Part shown: piece after piece, positions 45,571-58,369 of the stretch | Layout: every line of letters starts with the position of its first letter | Numbering within the stretch: the first letter of the stretch is position 1 | The notes under the pieces: generated by a model | The model's database searches: none | Told to the model about the DNA's origin: nothing | What the model saw: only the letters and a program-made list of their open reading frames with translations | Origin: Histoplasma ohiense | Lineage: Eukaryota > Ascomycota > Eurotiomycetes > Onygenales > Ajellomycetaceae | DNA length: 64,000 nt | Reading direction: 5' to 3' | NCBI GenBank assembly: GCA_017607445.1 | Contig: JAEVHH010000002.1 | Span: 62,001-126,000 of the forward strand | Position numbers and translations under genes: made by a program

Positions 45571-48500
45571 ATACAAGCAGACACAATCATGATCTCTGTC
45601 ATTGTAAATAACTTAGTCAATATACAAGCAATGATAGACAGTGGTTTCCTTCACTACACTCTTATAGACACCCAGCTGATTGAGAAGCATAAGCTCCAGC
45701 ATATTCTCTTTCTCAAATCATATAAACTCAGTGAATTTGACAGCCCCAGAGGATCCGCCTCCTACAACATGGTAAGATTTAATATCAACATAGGAGAATA
45801 TGAGAAAAAGAACATATACACATACAAAATACAAGACCTTGAGTACAATCTAATACTCAGTCTATCATAGCTCACAGAATTTGAAACCTTGTTGAATGCA
45901 CACAATCACTGTCTTATTTTCCCAGAAGATGATCATGTTTATGAGAAGGATGTCAATAGAACCACTGATCTCACTCAGATATCAGTGAAAGCATACAAAC
46001 TACTAATCTGTCAAGCATATGAGAAGAAGAATGTCCAAGTGTTCACTGCTAGTATGACAGATATCAAGAAAGCATTAGAAAAGTTAGAACTCAAAGACTT
46101 CAAAAAATCACACAAGAAACTACTCAAATCATACAAAGACTTCACAGACATATTTGATGAGAAAGAAGTTGAAAAGCTTCCTCCTCATCAAGAACTCAGT
46201 ATAGATCATATAATCAAGCTCATCAAGAAAGACAGTAAGAATCTGCAACTGCTCTGAGATTCTCTCTACAGTATATCACACAATGAGCTTCTTGTTCTAC
46301 AAAAAACACTCAATGAATTACTAGACAAAGACTTCATTCATGTTAGCAACTCATCTGCTGCAGCATCTGTACTGTTTGCAAAGAAATCAGAAGAAGGCTT
46401 ACAATTCTGCATTGACTATCAAGAACTCAACAAAATTACACAGAAGAATCAATACCCTCTCTCACTCATCAATGAAACACTCAAACAGATAGAAAAAGCA
46501 AAATGATTTACAAAACTTGACATCTCTGCAGCCTTCTACAAGATAAGAATTAATGAAGGTGATGAATGGCTAACTGTCTTTCATACACATTACAGATTAT
46601 ACAAATGAACAGTGATCTTCTTTGAATTAGTGAACACTTCAAGTATGTTTCAGAAATACATTAACTGAGCTCTACAAGATCTGTTCAATGAGATCATCTC
46701 AGCATACATGGATGATATCTTGATCTTCATCAATGGATTGTTTACTGAGCACTGTAAGCACATACAATAAGTGCTTGACCATCTACAAAAAGCTGAACTG
46801 CAAGTGGATATTGATAAATGTGACTTTGAGATCAAGTCTACAACCTATCTAGAATTCATCATTGAAGCTGAAAAAGATGTACACATGGATTCTAAGAAGA
46901 TGAAAGCAATCCTCAACTGAGAGGCATCAGTCTCAGTAAAAGAAATTAGAAGCTTTCTAGAATTCATCAACTTCTATCAAAGATTCATCAAAGACTTCTT
47001 CAATATCATACAATCACTGACAGATCTGACTCAGAAAGACACTGTATTTCAATGAACTGATAAAGCAGACACAGTATTCAAAAAGCTGAAGCATATGTTC
47101 ACAAATGCTTCAATGCTGCAATCATTCAATTCAGATAAGCATACAATTCTTGAAACAGACATCTCAGATTATATAGTAGATGAGGTATTAATGCAATACA
47201 ATAACAAAGATGTTCTACAATCTTGTGTCTTCATCTCAAAAAAGATGTCACTCACTGAATGCAACTACAAGATCTACAACAAGAAGCTTCTAGCAATCAT
47301 ACAATGTCTCAAGAAATGAGAGTTCAAACTCATGAGTATCAAGAAGTTTAAGATTGTTATCAATTATAAGAACTTAGAATACTTCACAATCATTTATAAG
47401 CTCATCAAGAGACATATGCATTGATCATTGTTTCTTAGTCATTTTTCATTCACAATTTGTTATCAATCTGAAGTAGAGAACATCTTTGCAGATGCTCTGT
47501 CTCACTGAGAATAAGATATACCATCTGATGACTTAGATGACAGATGGAAACATCAAGAGCATTGATTAATCAACCTCACAATCATAGAAAGTTCTACACA
47601 ATCAGACAAACCTCATGTACATATCAATCAGTCTCAAGCTCAAGAACCCTCACTCAAAGAACAATGAAGATTAGCAGCAGAAGCAGATGAATTCTGACAA
47701 CAAATTATCAAAGTCATACAAAACAAAGCATCTCAATTCCTCACAGATGTATATTCAAGAACAGATATCTCAGCATGTTCAATCAACAATGACAACTGTT
47801 TACACTTTTGAGATAGATGATGAGTTCTCAATTCAGAATCTCTACAAACACAGATCATACAAGAAATTCATGACTCATCAATGATCAGACACTCAGAATG
47901 TAAAATCATATACAACATCATTGCTCAAGAATTCTACTGATCAGATATGTCAAAAGATATACATCAGTTCATACACAACTGTGATTGCTGTGGCTCAGTG
48001 ACAGTATGATATGAATATTAAAAAGAGATGCTGAAGCTTCTATCTGTTCTCAATCAAATTTGATGTGATATAGCTATTGATTTTGCAGTTTTCTTGCCTG
48101 AGAGCAGAGGTTCTATGAACATTCTAGTCATTGTCAATCAACTCAGCAAGAATGTAATACTACAGCTCTGTGACAAGATGAATACTGAAGTAGTTGCAGA
48201 TATCTTCATCAGAAGCCTGTTCTATCATATACACAGTCTGCCTTCATTCATTGTGTTAGATAGAGACAGTCAATTTGTCAGTGCACTCTGAGTCTGTATA
48301 TATCAATTGCTAAGAATTGAATGAAAGTTGTCAACAGTGTACCACTCAGAGACTGATGGAGCTACTGAAAGAATGATACAAACAGTAAAGAACATTCTTC
48401 ATAAGTTCTGCAATTATATACAAGACAACTGAAGCAATCTGCTGCTGCATACTGAGATTGCAATTAACAGTTGAAATTTCACTACAATAGATATAAACTC

Positions 48501-49136
48501 ATTCTTTCTTCTACACAGATACAACTTAGAGATTCTGAACTTCTCTGAGACTCTTCAAGAAATCATGTACACCCACAGCTTCATACAGACAGCAGAGAAT
48601 ATCATGAGCAAACTGAAGAAAGTTCACAAATGAACAGAAGCTTCAATGATCAGTGTTCAGCAAGATTATAAGAATCAAGCAAACATCAGAAGAAGTTCTA
48701 CAATCTGATACTATATAGAAAACAAAGTCTGATTGAATCTCAAGAATATAAGAATAGATCATCTCTTGCATACACTAGATTATCATCACATCAAGTATAC
48801 AGTGAAGGAAGTGCTAGACACACACAATTATCAACTCAACACCTCATCTGGCATTCACAATGTCTTTCATACAAATCTGCTTCAACCCACAGCTGAGGAT
48901 TCATTCCCCTCACAGAGAACCTTCAATTGACAGCCACCCATCATTGTAGAAGAAGACAATGAACTTGAGTGGGAAATTGAAGCAATTCTTGATAATAGAA
49001 CCAACCACCACCACTGTGAATACCTCATCAAATGGATAGAATACAATCATCCAATCTGGGAACTCACATTCATCTTGAAGGACACCGCCGCCCTCAACAT
49101 CTATGAGTCCTCACTCACTCTGATAGAGGGGGATAA
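45571..49136 (+). pseudogene. pol: A3 pol (degenerate)
   Basis: Colinear with A1 pol; the position of the A1 start codon is ATA here. Legible: protease 'MIDSGF' (45630s), RT YMDD near 46707, RNase H 'ETDISDY' near 47154, integrase 'IVLDRDSQF', chromodomain start 'NELEWEIEAIL' near 48960. The most strongly mutated A pol in the window. Confidence 0.88.
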
Positions 49137-49606
49137 TGTGATGGATTAGTATCTGTTAGTAATTATCTTACACAATCAACTCTTCTTCTGCATCTGCTTG
49201 TTTCTGACTGTTGTGATCTCATGTAACTCTCAATGTTCTTCTGCTCCATGCTTCGCGCTTGTGTAGTTTCTAATGATTCTTTCATATAGCTTTTAATGTT
49301 CTTTCACTCTGTGCTTCACACTTGTATAGTCTCTAACAATTCTTTCACATAGCTTCTAATATTCTTCTGCTCTGTGCTCCGCACTTGTGTAGTTTCTAAT
49401 AATTCTTATACATATCTCTTAATGTTCTTCCACTCTGCACTTCACTGTGAAGCAGCTTCTGATATTCTTCTGCTCTGAACTTTCTTCTATAAGAATCCTC
49501 TTTGTATGACCTTTTCTTCTGATTTCTTTTCTCTTTCCTTTCTTAATCAATTCATAATCTGTAATTAGAATAGTATCAAATCGTTAATTGAAGTACGTCC
49601 ATTACA
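49137..49606 (+). repeat. A3 3' LTR (470 bp, three tandem units)
   Basis: Same length as the 5' LTR. Followed by duplication CTTTT. Confidence 0.9.
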
Positions 49607-49611
49607 CTTTT

Positions 49612-51527
49612 CACACTTATAGCAGCTTCTTCTGAGAAGATATGCGCATATGACATGACATAATCAGATAGACTGATTGGCAAGTCTGAATACACAGCTG
49701 AGAATATACATGAAGTATGCTTTGAGTCTTTTAAATGTTCTGTAGATAATACTACAAGCATTTCTACTCTAGCTTCTGTGAGAACTTCAGCTAAGACATT
49801 TTATTCAGAAATAATTTGAGGCTGTTGTTCATCTTCAGAGCTTCTAAAGAAGAATTGTCCATCTGATCAATCTATAAGAAGATTTGTTTGTCTTAATCAA
49901 AGAAATTCTAATACAAGATTGTAGTTCTTCATCTTCATCACATGAAAGAAATGAGATGTCTGCTGTGCATTACTCTTGTGATCAGTGACAGTAGTTGCAA
50001 TGTTATACTCTTCAAAGAAGTGCATTATGCATTCATCAATCAATTTGATCATTTTGATTTTGCAGTGAGCAGTTTCTAGATTGTGATTCTTTGTTCAAAA
50101 TTCATCAACACAGTTCACTTCTGACTCAGAGTCTACTAGTGTAAGCATTTTTTGCAGACTCTTAGATGTAGCAAGTTTCACTGTGACAGTGAAGTTTAAG
50201 GCATTTTTGCATCAACTTTCTGTGCTTATGACTGTCATTGTGAGCTGAATGATATGTTTTAAGTGTTTTTTGAGTTCTTTGAGTTCTTTGTGTCTTTTGT
50301 ATTGAGTTTCAAGTCAGACTTGGTGTTTTTGAATTTGTCTTTGAGTTGTTTGAAACATGAATTGATGGTATGTTCTGATCACTTGCAATAACAGCAATAT
50401 TTTGATCAGATGAAGTCATTGAATCTTGTAGTGTCATTTCATCTGTATTTGTTTTGTGATCTATTATCAGTATTATTTCTGTTGTTAAAGCTTTGAGTGA
50501 GGTTTTTGAAATTTGACTTCTCTTTAAGCTTCTTCCATCTCTCTGACAGATTTGATTCTGTCATTGCAAGTTTATGTAGAGTGGCATCATAGCTTAACTC
50601 TTTCAATTTGATTGCATATTTGTCAAATTCTCAGCAAATGAAAGATAGAACTTTCATATAGAGATGTGATTTCTGATGATATTCACTATAAGAATGTCAC
50701 AGACATTCTTCAATTGATTGTAAGTGTGAAGCAAATTGTTGAACTGTTTGATCTTCTTGTTGCTCTGTTTTTCAGTACTGTCTATCAGCATCTCAGAAAC
50801 TTCTATCTGAATCAGTGACTTGACATTGCATTCAACTAACAAATTCTTTCCATGATGGCAAAGTCCACATATTATGTGTATGTTGATATCAACATTGTTG
50901 CATCTCAACATTGAAATGAGTAACAGCTTCGATGATCTTTTGATGATTGTGTTCATTGTAGTAATCAAGATCACTGACATGGAAAGTGATAGCAGCTGTA
51001 ACAAAGTTTTCAAATTCTTTTATATTTTGATCTCAGAACTTTTCCATATCTCTCTGAGAAGAGTGATCACTCATACTGAGATCTCAAAGTTCTAATTGTC
51101 AAAGTGGTATTCAACTATGTCTTTCACTGACAGTAGTCACAGCACTTTTCACTAAAATATTGAGTATTTGTAGTGTGGCTTCTGATGATCTGAGAATATT
51201 TGTGATGTTATCACAGTTATCATTCATACTAGTTGCATCTCTACTGTGGTTTGGATGTACTTCTAGCATATTTTGAGTGGCTGGAATTGTTTCATTCAAT
51301 TCTTGTAGTAAAGTGTCACACTGCTGTTGAAGTTCTCACAATTCTTTCTCAGTCTGTAATTTTTTGATTCTTCTGATCACAGCTATCTTCTCAGTCTCAA
51401 TTGCACTGAGATCTTCAGAAGAGATATCCTCTTCTGAACTATACTCAGAGTTCAATTCCATAGAGAAAGATGATGTTTATTGCACACTTTCAGTGGCAGA
51501 AGTGCACATTTCACAGTTTTCTTTCAT
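49612..51527 (-). pseudogene. C gag-protease region (degenerate)
   Basis: From about ATG 51527 on the minus strand, interrupted by TGA/TAA codons. A CCHC knuckle is readable near 50380 ('CYCK*SEHTINSC'), and a protease block 'LVDSESEVNCVDEF' (DSG changed to DSE) near 50130. The last part (49761-49612) is open and continues in frame past A3 into C pol. Confidence 0.7.
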
Positions 51528-51637
51528 GATGTTTGTTGCTTCAGATTCAGCAGTAGCACAAGTACAGTGAATGCTGCAGATAGAGGTTATGACTATTACT
51601 CAACAGATCATCTCTCAAAGATTAAGTGATTAGAAAC

Positions 51638-51905
51638 TGTGAGATGTAGTGACAGTGTGAAGAGTAACAGTAGAAGATAGTTTATAGTGTAGCAGAGATA
51701 ATAGTAATATATTGTAGAGTGTAATATAGTAGTGTAATGTAGTGTAGTGTAGCTAATCGCTAAGAAAGAAAAGAAAGAGAAAGAAGATGTGTGAAATACA
51801 TACATCGATATATATATACATATAGAAATAGCGGTAGCGAGAGTATAATGGAAAGAGGTAAGAATAAGCGAAGATAATAAGGAAATAATAAACAAGTGCA
51901 TTACA
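51638..51905 (-). repeat. Putative C 5' LTR (268 bp)
   Basis: TG...CA ends (minus: TGTAATGCAC...CTCACA) with a TATATATATA stretch (about 51807-51817). Several CpGs remain although the C body is mutated. A possible primer site at 51625-51633 (minus CTAATCACT) pairs with LTR AGCGATTAG (51753-51761) with one transition mismatch. Not confirmed by a second LTR. Confidence 0.55.
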
Positions 51906-54635
51906 ATTATAGATTTGACTTCTCTTTTTATTATCTGATAGATCTTCAATAAAGTCCATGCTAATTGTATACCATTTCTTATCTGACACTGGATGTGATT
52001 GTAGCAACTCATACAGCTTGTGCTGTGATATCTTGACACATTGACAAACATCACAAGTTCTCACATATTCTGCAATCTCATCACTCATATCATGTCACAA
52101 GTATTTGTGTTTGATCATTTTGATGATTTTGTCACATTCAAAATGGCCACCTTGGGGATCATTGTGGTTCATTTTTATTATTTCATGTCTTACAGCTTTG
52201 TTTTGTGGTATATAGATTTTATCATCTTTTCTAAGCAGATCATTTTTATCTACTATTCAGATTGAATAATTATCTACACTAGTATCATTCATCTCTAGTC
52301 TTCTGCAAAGTTCAGACATGTCAGCATCTCTATTCTGAACTTGCAGTAAGAGTTCAATGATAGATTTGATTATTTCTTTGTGATAGACTGTTTCAGACTC
52401 AAATATCTTGACAGTTAGAATCTATAACATCAGAGTTTCTAGATTTAACTCTGTAATGTCTGCAATCTTATTCTCATCCACAGATGTGTTCTTTATTCTG
52501 CAGAGGTTGTTGTCATTGATAACTACAGATCTCTTCACTCAACAATTTTCATTAGCTTGCAGATCTTTTCACATCATCTTGATATATTGATCTAACTTTG
52601 TGTTTTCTTTTGTCTTTAGTGACTTAAAGATTCTCTTATACAGCTTCTCTTGCAGAGTAGAGAGTCTCATCAAGAAAGCTGCATGTTTTACAAAATCTGA
52701 ATGATGACTTGATACATCTGCAGAATTATTTTTCTCAGAACAGTGCTCTATTTCAAAATTGAATGCTGAGAGTATTTCCATCCAGTGAATCTGATGCTCA
52801 TTTAGCTGCTTCATCATTATGAAGCATTGAAGATTGACATGATCAGATAAAACAGTTATTGAGTGTCTGCTATCATATAAATAGTGACATCATTGTCTGA
52901 AAGTTTCTATAATTGACAATATTTCTAGATCATATGTTTGATAACATCTTTCTGTTTCTGTGAGCTTTCTAGACCAAAATGTGATCAGATGTCAGTGATC
53001 ATCATCCATTAATTGTGATATTACTGCAGCAATTGCAACACCAGATTCATTCATTTCTATATGAAGTTTTCACTGTGGATCAAAGTGGATCAACAACAGT
53101 GCTTTTGTAAAGCATTCTTTTAACTGCAAAATTGTGTGCTTGCAGTTTTCATCTAACTGAACAGATGTGTTATTCTTCTCTCTTTTCATTTCATAATCTT
53201 TTAACAATTCAGTCAGAGGTGCTGTTATTATCAAGAACTTGTATATGAATTGACAATAGAAATTGATGAATTCTAGAAATATTTGCAATTCATTTATAGT
53301 TCACAGTTCTGATCAATCTAGAATTGTGTTGATGCAGTGTTTCTCAACAGTAATGCTCTGCATGATAACCACAAAACTCAAAAATCCAATTTCTGTTGTG
53401 TGAAATATACACTTACTAAGTTTGACATATAGTCTTCATCACCTTAACCATTCCAGCACATTCTTAACATGAACAACATGTTCATCAAGTGTGTTTGAAT
53501 AGATTACAATATCATCAAGATAAGCCACACAATATACATCTAAAAGATCACTGAGGGCTTTGTTGATATAAGATTGAAAGATCACAGAGGCATTGATTAG
53601 CTCAAAAGATAAGATTAGATATTCAAAGTGTTCATATCATGTTCAAAATGATGTTTTTCATTCATTCTCTGCTTGTATGTGAATTCTATGATACACATCT
53701 CTAAGGTTCAGCTGTGTATATATTTTGGCATCTGCTAATCTATCAAGTATTTCACTTATTAAAGACAGTGGATATTGATTCTTGACTGTTATTTCATTCA
53801 ATTCTTGATAATTCATGCAAAGACACAGGGTTTCATCTTTCTTGAGTATGAATAATACTGATGTGTCAGCTGAGCTCTTGGATGAACATATTCAATTCTT
53901 CTCTAACATCTTTTCAATATATTTTCAGAGGACAGAGAGTTCTTGAGGTGATAAATTATATATCAGTTGATATGAGGATTTCTTGTCAGGTTTGAGATCT
54001 ATAGCATGATTGTGAGGTGTGTGTTTCATGTCAGATATGTCTTCTCAGAATACATCAAGATAATCTTTATAATCATCTGAGATATTTGGTTCAATTGCTG
54101 CACTCACAGCTTGTAATGATAAAGCAGTGAATATAATATTGTCATCATCAATTAGTGTTGTGAATTCTTTAGCAGTATTCAGATACACATAATTAATATT
54201 TGATGCTTTTCTATAGATTCAGCATCTTCACATCCAATTGATATCAGAATTCACAGCTTTCAACCACAGCATGCTCAAAATTACATTATATTCACTAATA
54301 TCAGCTTCTTTGAAATGGTGGAATTCTTTTTGAAGAATATGTTCATCATTGATAATCTTCATTGCAGCTCTTCATTGTTCATATGATTTAATCTTATGAT
54401 TATCAACTGCTTTCACTACTTTTGGTTTACCTTCTGCCTTTGAGAAATATTTTGATGCTCAGATGTGGGACACAAAGTTCACATCCACATCAGAATTCAC
54501 TAGCATTCATATCATCAATCATCCCACTTCTGTCAGCATTCATATATTCATTGTCAATAACCATTTATCTTGCAGTCTAGTTGTTTGTATTCTCAATGCA
54601 GCAGCTGCTTCTACAATTGAAATTGTTGATTTTTT
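51906..54635 (-). pseudogene. pol: B4 pol, truncated (degenerate)
   Basis: Protease, RT (near 53510, homologous to 'AYLDDIVIYSN'), RNase H, spacer and N-terminal integrase ('RTCDVCQCVKISQHKLYELL'). Cut at 51906, before the DDE core is complete. Confidence 0.85.
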
Positions 54636-55669
54636 GCTTATTGAACTTGATTGTGCTTTTCAGAGTGTAACATTTAACAATCATTTGCAATATGACTCTT
54701 CTTATGACAGTGAGAACACTTCTTCATTCAGTTATATTTATTTTTTTTGATTTGTTCAGTTGAATCTGTTTGTTTCTCTCATTTTCTCTTGTTTCAACAG
54801 TTGCTAGATTTATCAGAACAACACTGATTCTCTACAAATATTACAGATCTTTCTTTGCAAATAACACATCATCACTCTGATATATTTTTCTCAAGAGTCT
54901 GTAGAGTTCAAAGTAACTCTTTGTAGTTCTGAGACTCTTGATTTCAACAGTTGAGTTCTGTGCATAATATCTTTAACATCTTACTATACAAGTTATCCAT
55001 TCTTTGTTCTTCACTATATGAGGGTAAGTAGTACTTCCAGTCTTCAAGATATTTAGAGAAATTGTGTATCAATTGTTATTCTTGTTGTTTTGTATTTTGA
55101 AACTTTTGATTCATCAATTGATGTTGATTCTGTGGATTGTTAATTTGCATTTCTAGATGTGATAGCATATCATCAAAAGTCAACAGTGTTGCTCCTCCAT
55201 GTCTCTCATACAATGATACAAAATTCAACCATTTCTGCTTAATGTGGGTGTCAAGATAGAGTTTAGCATCATTTATCTTGTGTTTCTTCTTTCAATAATA
55301 TCAGCAGTGGTGTGTAAAGAGAGTCAATATGCAATCTTTATAGTTCTTGAATTCTAACATATTTTTTCTTTGATAATAGTTCTTAATCTTTAATCTCAGT
55401 GGTGTTTCATTATCATCATCTGTATTGTTCACAGATTGATTTTGCAGTGGTTCTGTGGTGATATTCTGAGTTAATTGAGATTTGATGAGAGTATCTCCAC
55501 AAATCTGCACTTCCAACTTGTTGAGTTGCTGTTGTGCATGCAGAATAGCTAATTGCTGCTCTCATTCATGAATTTGATCATTCAACTGTTGCAAATGTGC
55601 ATTGTGATCATTGAAGGTGGTAGAGGATTCAGATTGGTTTTCAAGAGATCTTGCATATGTTGAGATCAT
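54611..55669 (-). pseudogene. gag: B4 gag (degenerate)
   Basis: 1059 nt as in the other copies, TAG stop conserved, slippery run A AAA AAT. Interrupted by TGA. Confidence 0.8.
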
Positions 55670-55755
55670 CTTGTGTGTTTTAACTAACATTGTGTGCTTT
55701 ATTGTAGATGTGTGTAACAACAGACCACTCAAATAAAGTTTAGAGTGATTAGAAT

Positions 55756-56026
55756 TGTAAGAGATAGTTGTTGATATAATTATGAGAGTAGTGTGAAGTA
55801 TGCATGTAGGATGTTAAGAAGGTAGCAATCTCTATTATTCAAAGCTAATCACTGATCTTCTAATATCTACAGATATCAGTGAGCATTATATAGATGACCA
55901 TCATGTGCTACAGCTGTCTATAGTGCTGTGTGCTATGTCTCTCCTCATTAATTCTGGCGTGTTCTGTGTTCTTCTATCGCCATATAGCTATTTCCTAATA
56001 TAGATATCTCTGTTGCGTCTATTACA
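55756..56026 (-). repeat. B4 5' LTR (271 bp)
   Basis: Reverse complement of the B LTR, TG...CA ends. Confidence 0.9.
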
Positions 56027-56639
56027 GATACTCTGAGAGAAGTTATAAGAGAATCTGCAACAGTCAAATTAAGAGTTGAGCAGCCAGATGATATCAAGCA
56101 AGCAATCAGACTATTTTTAAGTGAGGTTCAGGATTTGCTTTCAGAGGATTGAAAGGTTGATAGTCAAATTCCTTATTCATGATATAGCAAGATATCATTG
56201 CTTTTTCAAGATTCAAATATATCAGATCTCTATCTTGGTTATAGTGCAGAGTCAATAGAGAATTAGCAAAGCTTTATACTGACTCTATTTGATTCAGAAG
56301 AGCAGTAATAGAAGTAGTAAGATGAAGAAGAAATGATGATAGAAATAGTGACAGAAATAGTTGTGAAATTAGTGACAGAAATAGTTGTGAGATTAGTAGT
56401 AAAAAATAATAGTGAAGGCTTCTTTGTATCTACAATATCAATGAAATAAAGAATGAATGGAGAGGTTTCTTTGATAAATTATCAAAATAACAGTATTTAC
56501 ATTGAATAACATGGTTATAAAACATCATCATTTTTTATATGAGAAGGTTAGGTAAATATGTTAGTTCTATTGATTGATAAATTACAGCATGTATTATATA
56601 CCATCAAATACACTGATAAAATACATATATTACTGCAAT
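56027..56639 (+). other. Short coding-like remnant beside B4
   Basis: 56029-56290 reads as a degenerate protein fragment ('TLREVIRESATVKLRVEQ', 'FLSEVQDLL') with three stops. A 24-bp direct repeat (AGAAATAGTTGTGA...) follows near 56340-56395. Otherwise AT-rich, nothing recognised. Confidence 0.3.
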
Positions 56640-58027
56640 GAAAGTGAGAAGATGTTTGAAATATCAATATTGCTGTGGAAAGTACTCAATCTACTTGATT
56701 GCTTTATTGAGACTAGCTAGCTCACTTAAGTGTTATTATAATTCTCACTCAGATATTTCTTATACTGCTTCCACATCTGCTCAGCAATATCATTTCATTT
56801 TTTCATCATTTCATCACTATTCTTTTGAACATCTGCAGAAACTGTTTCTCTTCTTTCCTTCTCAATATTAGAATTCTCATCATATTGAGTAAGCTCATCC
56901 ATTTTCTTATAGTGATTCATGAAGTTATGAACCACTGCTAATGTAAAAACCAGGTCAATTTGAGTTGTTATAGAGAATCCATCTCAACATTAATTATAGA
57001 TTTGAAATTGCTGTTTAAACATCTCAAACACACACTCAATTACATCTCACAAGCTCACATGATGAAGATTATATAGCTCTGAAGCATTGACAGATTGAGA
57101 ATTCACTTTTTCCCATTTTTTTAGATGATATTGAACTTCTGAATATGAAATCAACATCAAGCTGAATTTCTGCAAATAGTCAGCATCTGCTAAAAAGTAG
57201 CTGTCAGATAATGTGATTTCAAATTGATCTCTTTTCTGCATCTGTGAAAGAACTCTACTATTGTGAGAAGATTCTTCCATTCCAGAGTAGATATATATGA
57301 AGTTCATATCATGATCACAGACAGTGAGGACATTTTGAGATATTCATCTCTTTTGATTTCACAATACAGATTGCTGATTCAAAGAAATAGAAATAGATAA
57401 ATGAATCTCATCTAGAGCTTCAATACATTCTTTGAAAAAAGATCAATATTATGAATTTGAATCAAGAGCTTTCTTGCTATATTCCATTGGAGATTCAGAC
57501 ATTTTGACATAATGCTTATAGAGTACACAGAGTGATTTCAAAATCTCATGAAAGACTCTATACAAGTTATTAGTATAACATCAATTTGGTGAGTATTCTA
57601 TCATTTGTATTTACTTGAATATTGTGTCTAATGAATGATGAAACATCTCTGCAGTGTTTCAATAGCTCATTCTCTGTATTGTAATATACAAGAATATGAG
57701 AATCTTCTGCTCAATCTTTATAGCATGTATTGCTTTGAATTCATGAATATCAGTATTACTTCTCAGCCAATCAACCAGTGCAATGAATGTACTGACACTC
57801 ATCCATGTCATATTCTTAATACACAGTGAGTGGGAGGTAGAATTCAACAACTGAGTGATAAATTGAAATCCACAAAATGAATCAGAATACATGAATTGTA
57901 TGTCAGATGAGACAGTTGAAATGTTTCAATAAATCACTTCTGCAGCAGCAAGTCTGATTAATTATTGTCTATAATATAGATACTGTTGTATTGTCTTCTG
58001 AGTTGCATTGTCACTGTTGCTCACCAT
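56640..58027 (-). pseudogene. PIF/Harbinger-type DDE transposase, degenerate
   Basis: From ATG 58027 the minus strand reads a helix-turn-helix-like N-terminus ('WLRSNTDIHEFKAIHAIKIE'), then 'VFHEILKSLCVLYKHYVK', 'FFKECIEALDEIHLSISISL' (first catalytic Asp block), 'LTVCDHDMNFIYIYSGMEES' (second Asp), 'DSYFLADADYLQKFS', 'YHLKKWE', 'LYNLHHVSLXDVIECVFEMF' (Glu block) and 'VVHNFM'. The order matches DDE_Tnp_4/PIF-Harbinger transposases, which cut and paste at short A/T-rich targets. Several stops, no verified terminal inverted repeats or 3-bp duplication. Confidence 0.75.
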
Positions 58028-58369
58028 GATTCTTGATTTTTGATGATATTTGCAGGTTCCAAGCCAGTCAGTGCTGGATTGAGTGAGCACAAATCATGAC
58101 TTGTTCCAGTGTATACAGTACAGATTTAACTTGATTAGATTTAAATTCACCACTTTTTCAACTAATTACACTGTTAAACTCTATAAAGTGGATTTTGAAG
58201 TCAGCTTGGCACTCTTGATGAGTTATACAGGGTTATACACAAAATCTACCGAACAGCAGGCCTTTTTCAGCCAGATTAGTGTGTACAGAGCTGTATAAGT
58301 TCATATAGCTGGCACTGTACAGACTTATACAGCTCTGAATGAGGTCATTGAACAGGCTCTTAGTCTCAG
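58028..58369. repeat. Segment with a perfect 15-bp inverted repeat
   Basis: CAGAGCTGTATAAGT (58286-58300) and ACTTATACAGCTCTG (58323-58337) form a hairpin with a 22-nt loop. No gene seen here. Confidence 0.75.

Larger units (their letters stand above)
36520..49606 (+). mobile_element. A3: full-length family A copy interrupted by B3
   Basis: 470-bp LTRs, target duplication CTTTT (36515-36519 and 49607-49611) within C. B3 sits in its leader at 37019-44162 with duplication AAGGC. Heavily mutated; the leader hairpins resume at 44168. Confidence 0.92.
49612..51905 (-). mobile_element. C element, 5' part (LTR, gag, protease)
   Basis: Minus-strand portion upstream of the A3 insertion. Its LTR end (51905) directly abuts the interrupted integrase of B4. 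Confidence 0.8.
51906..56026 (-). mobile_element. B4: 5' part of family B, mutated
   Basis: 5' LTR 55756-56026, gag and pol up to integrase ('DKKWYTISMDFIE'). Homology ends exactly where the putative C LTR begins; no antisense gene or 3' LTR remains in the window. Confidence 0.88.
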
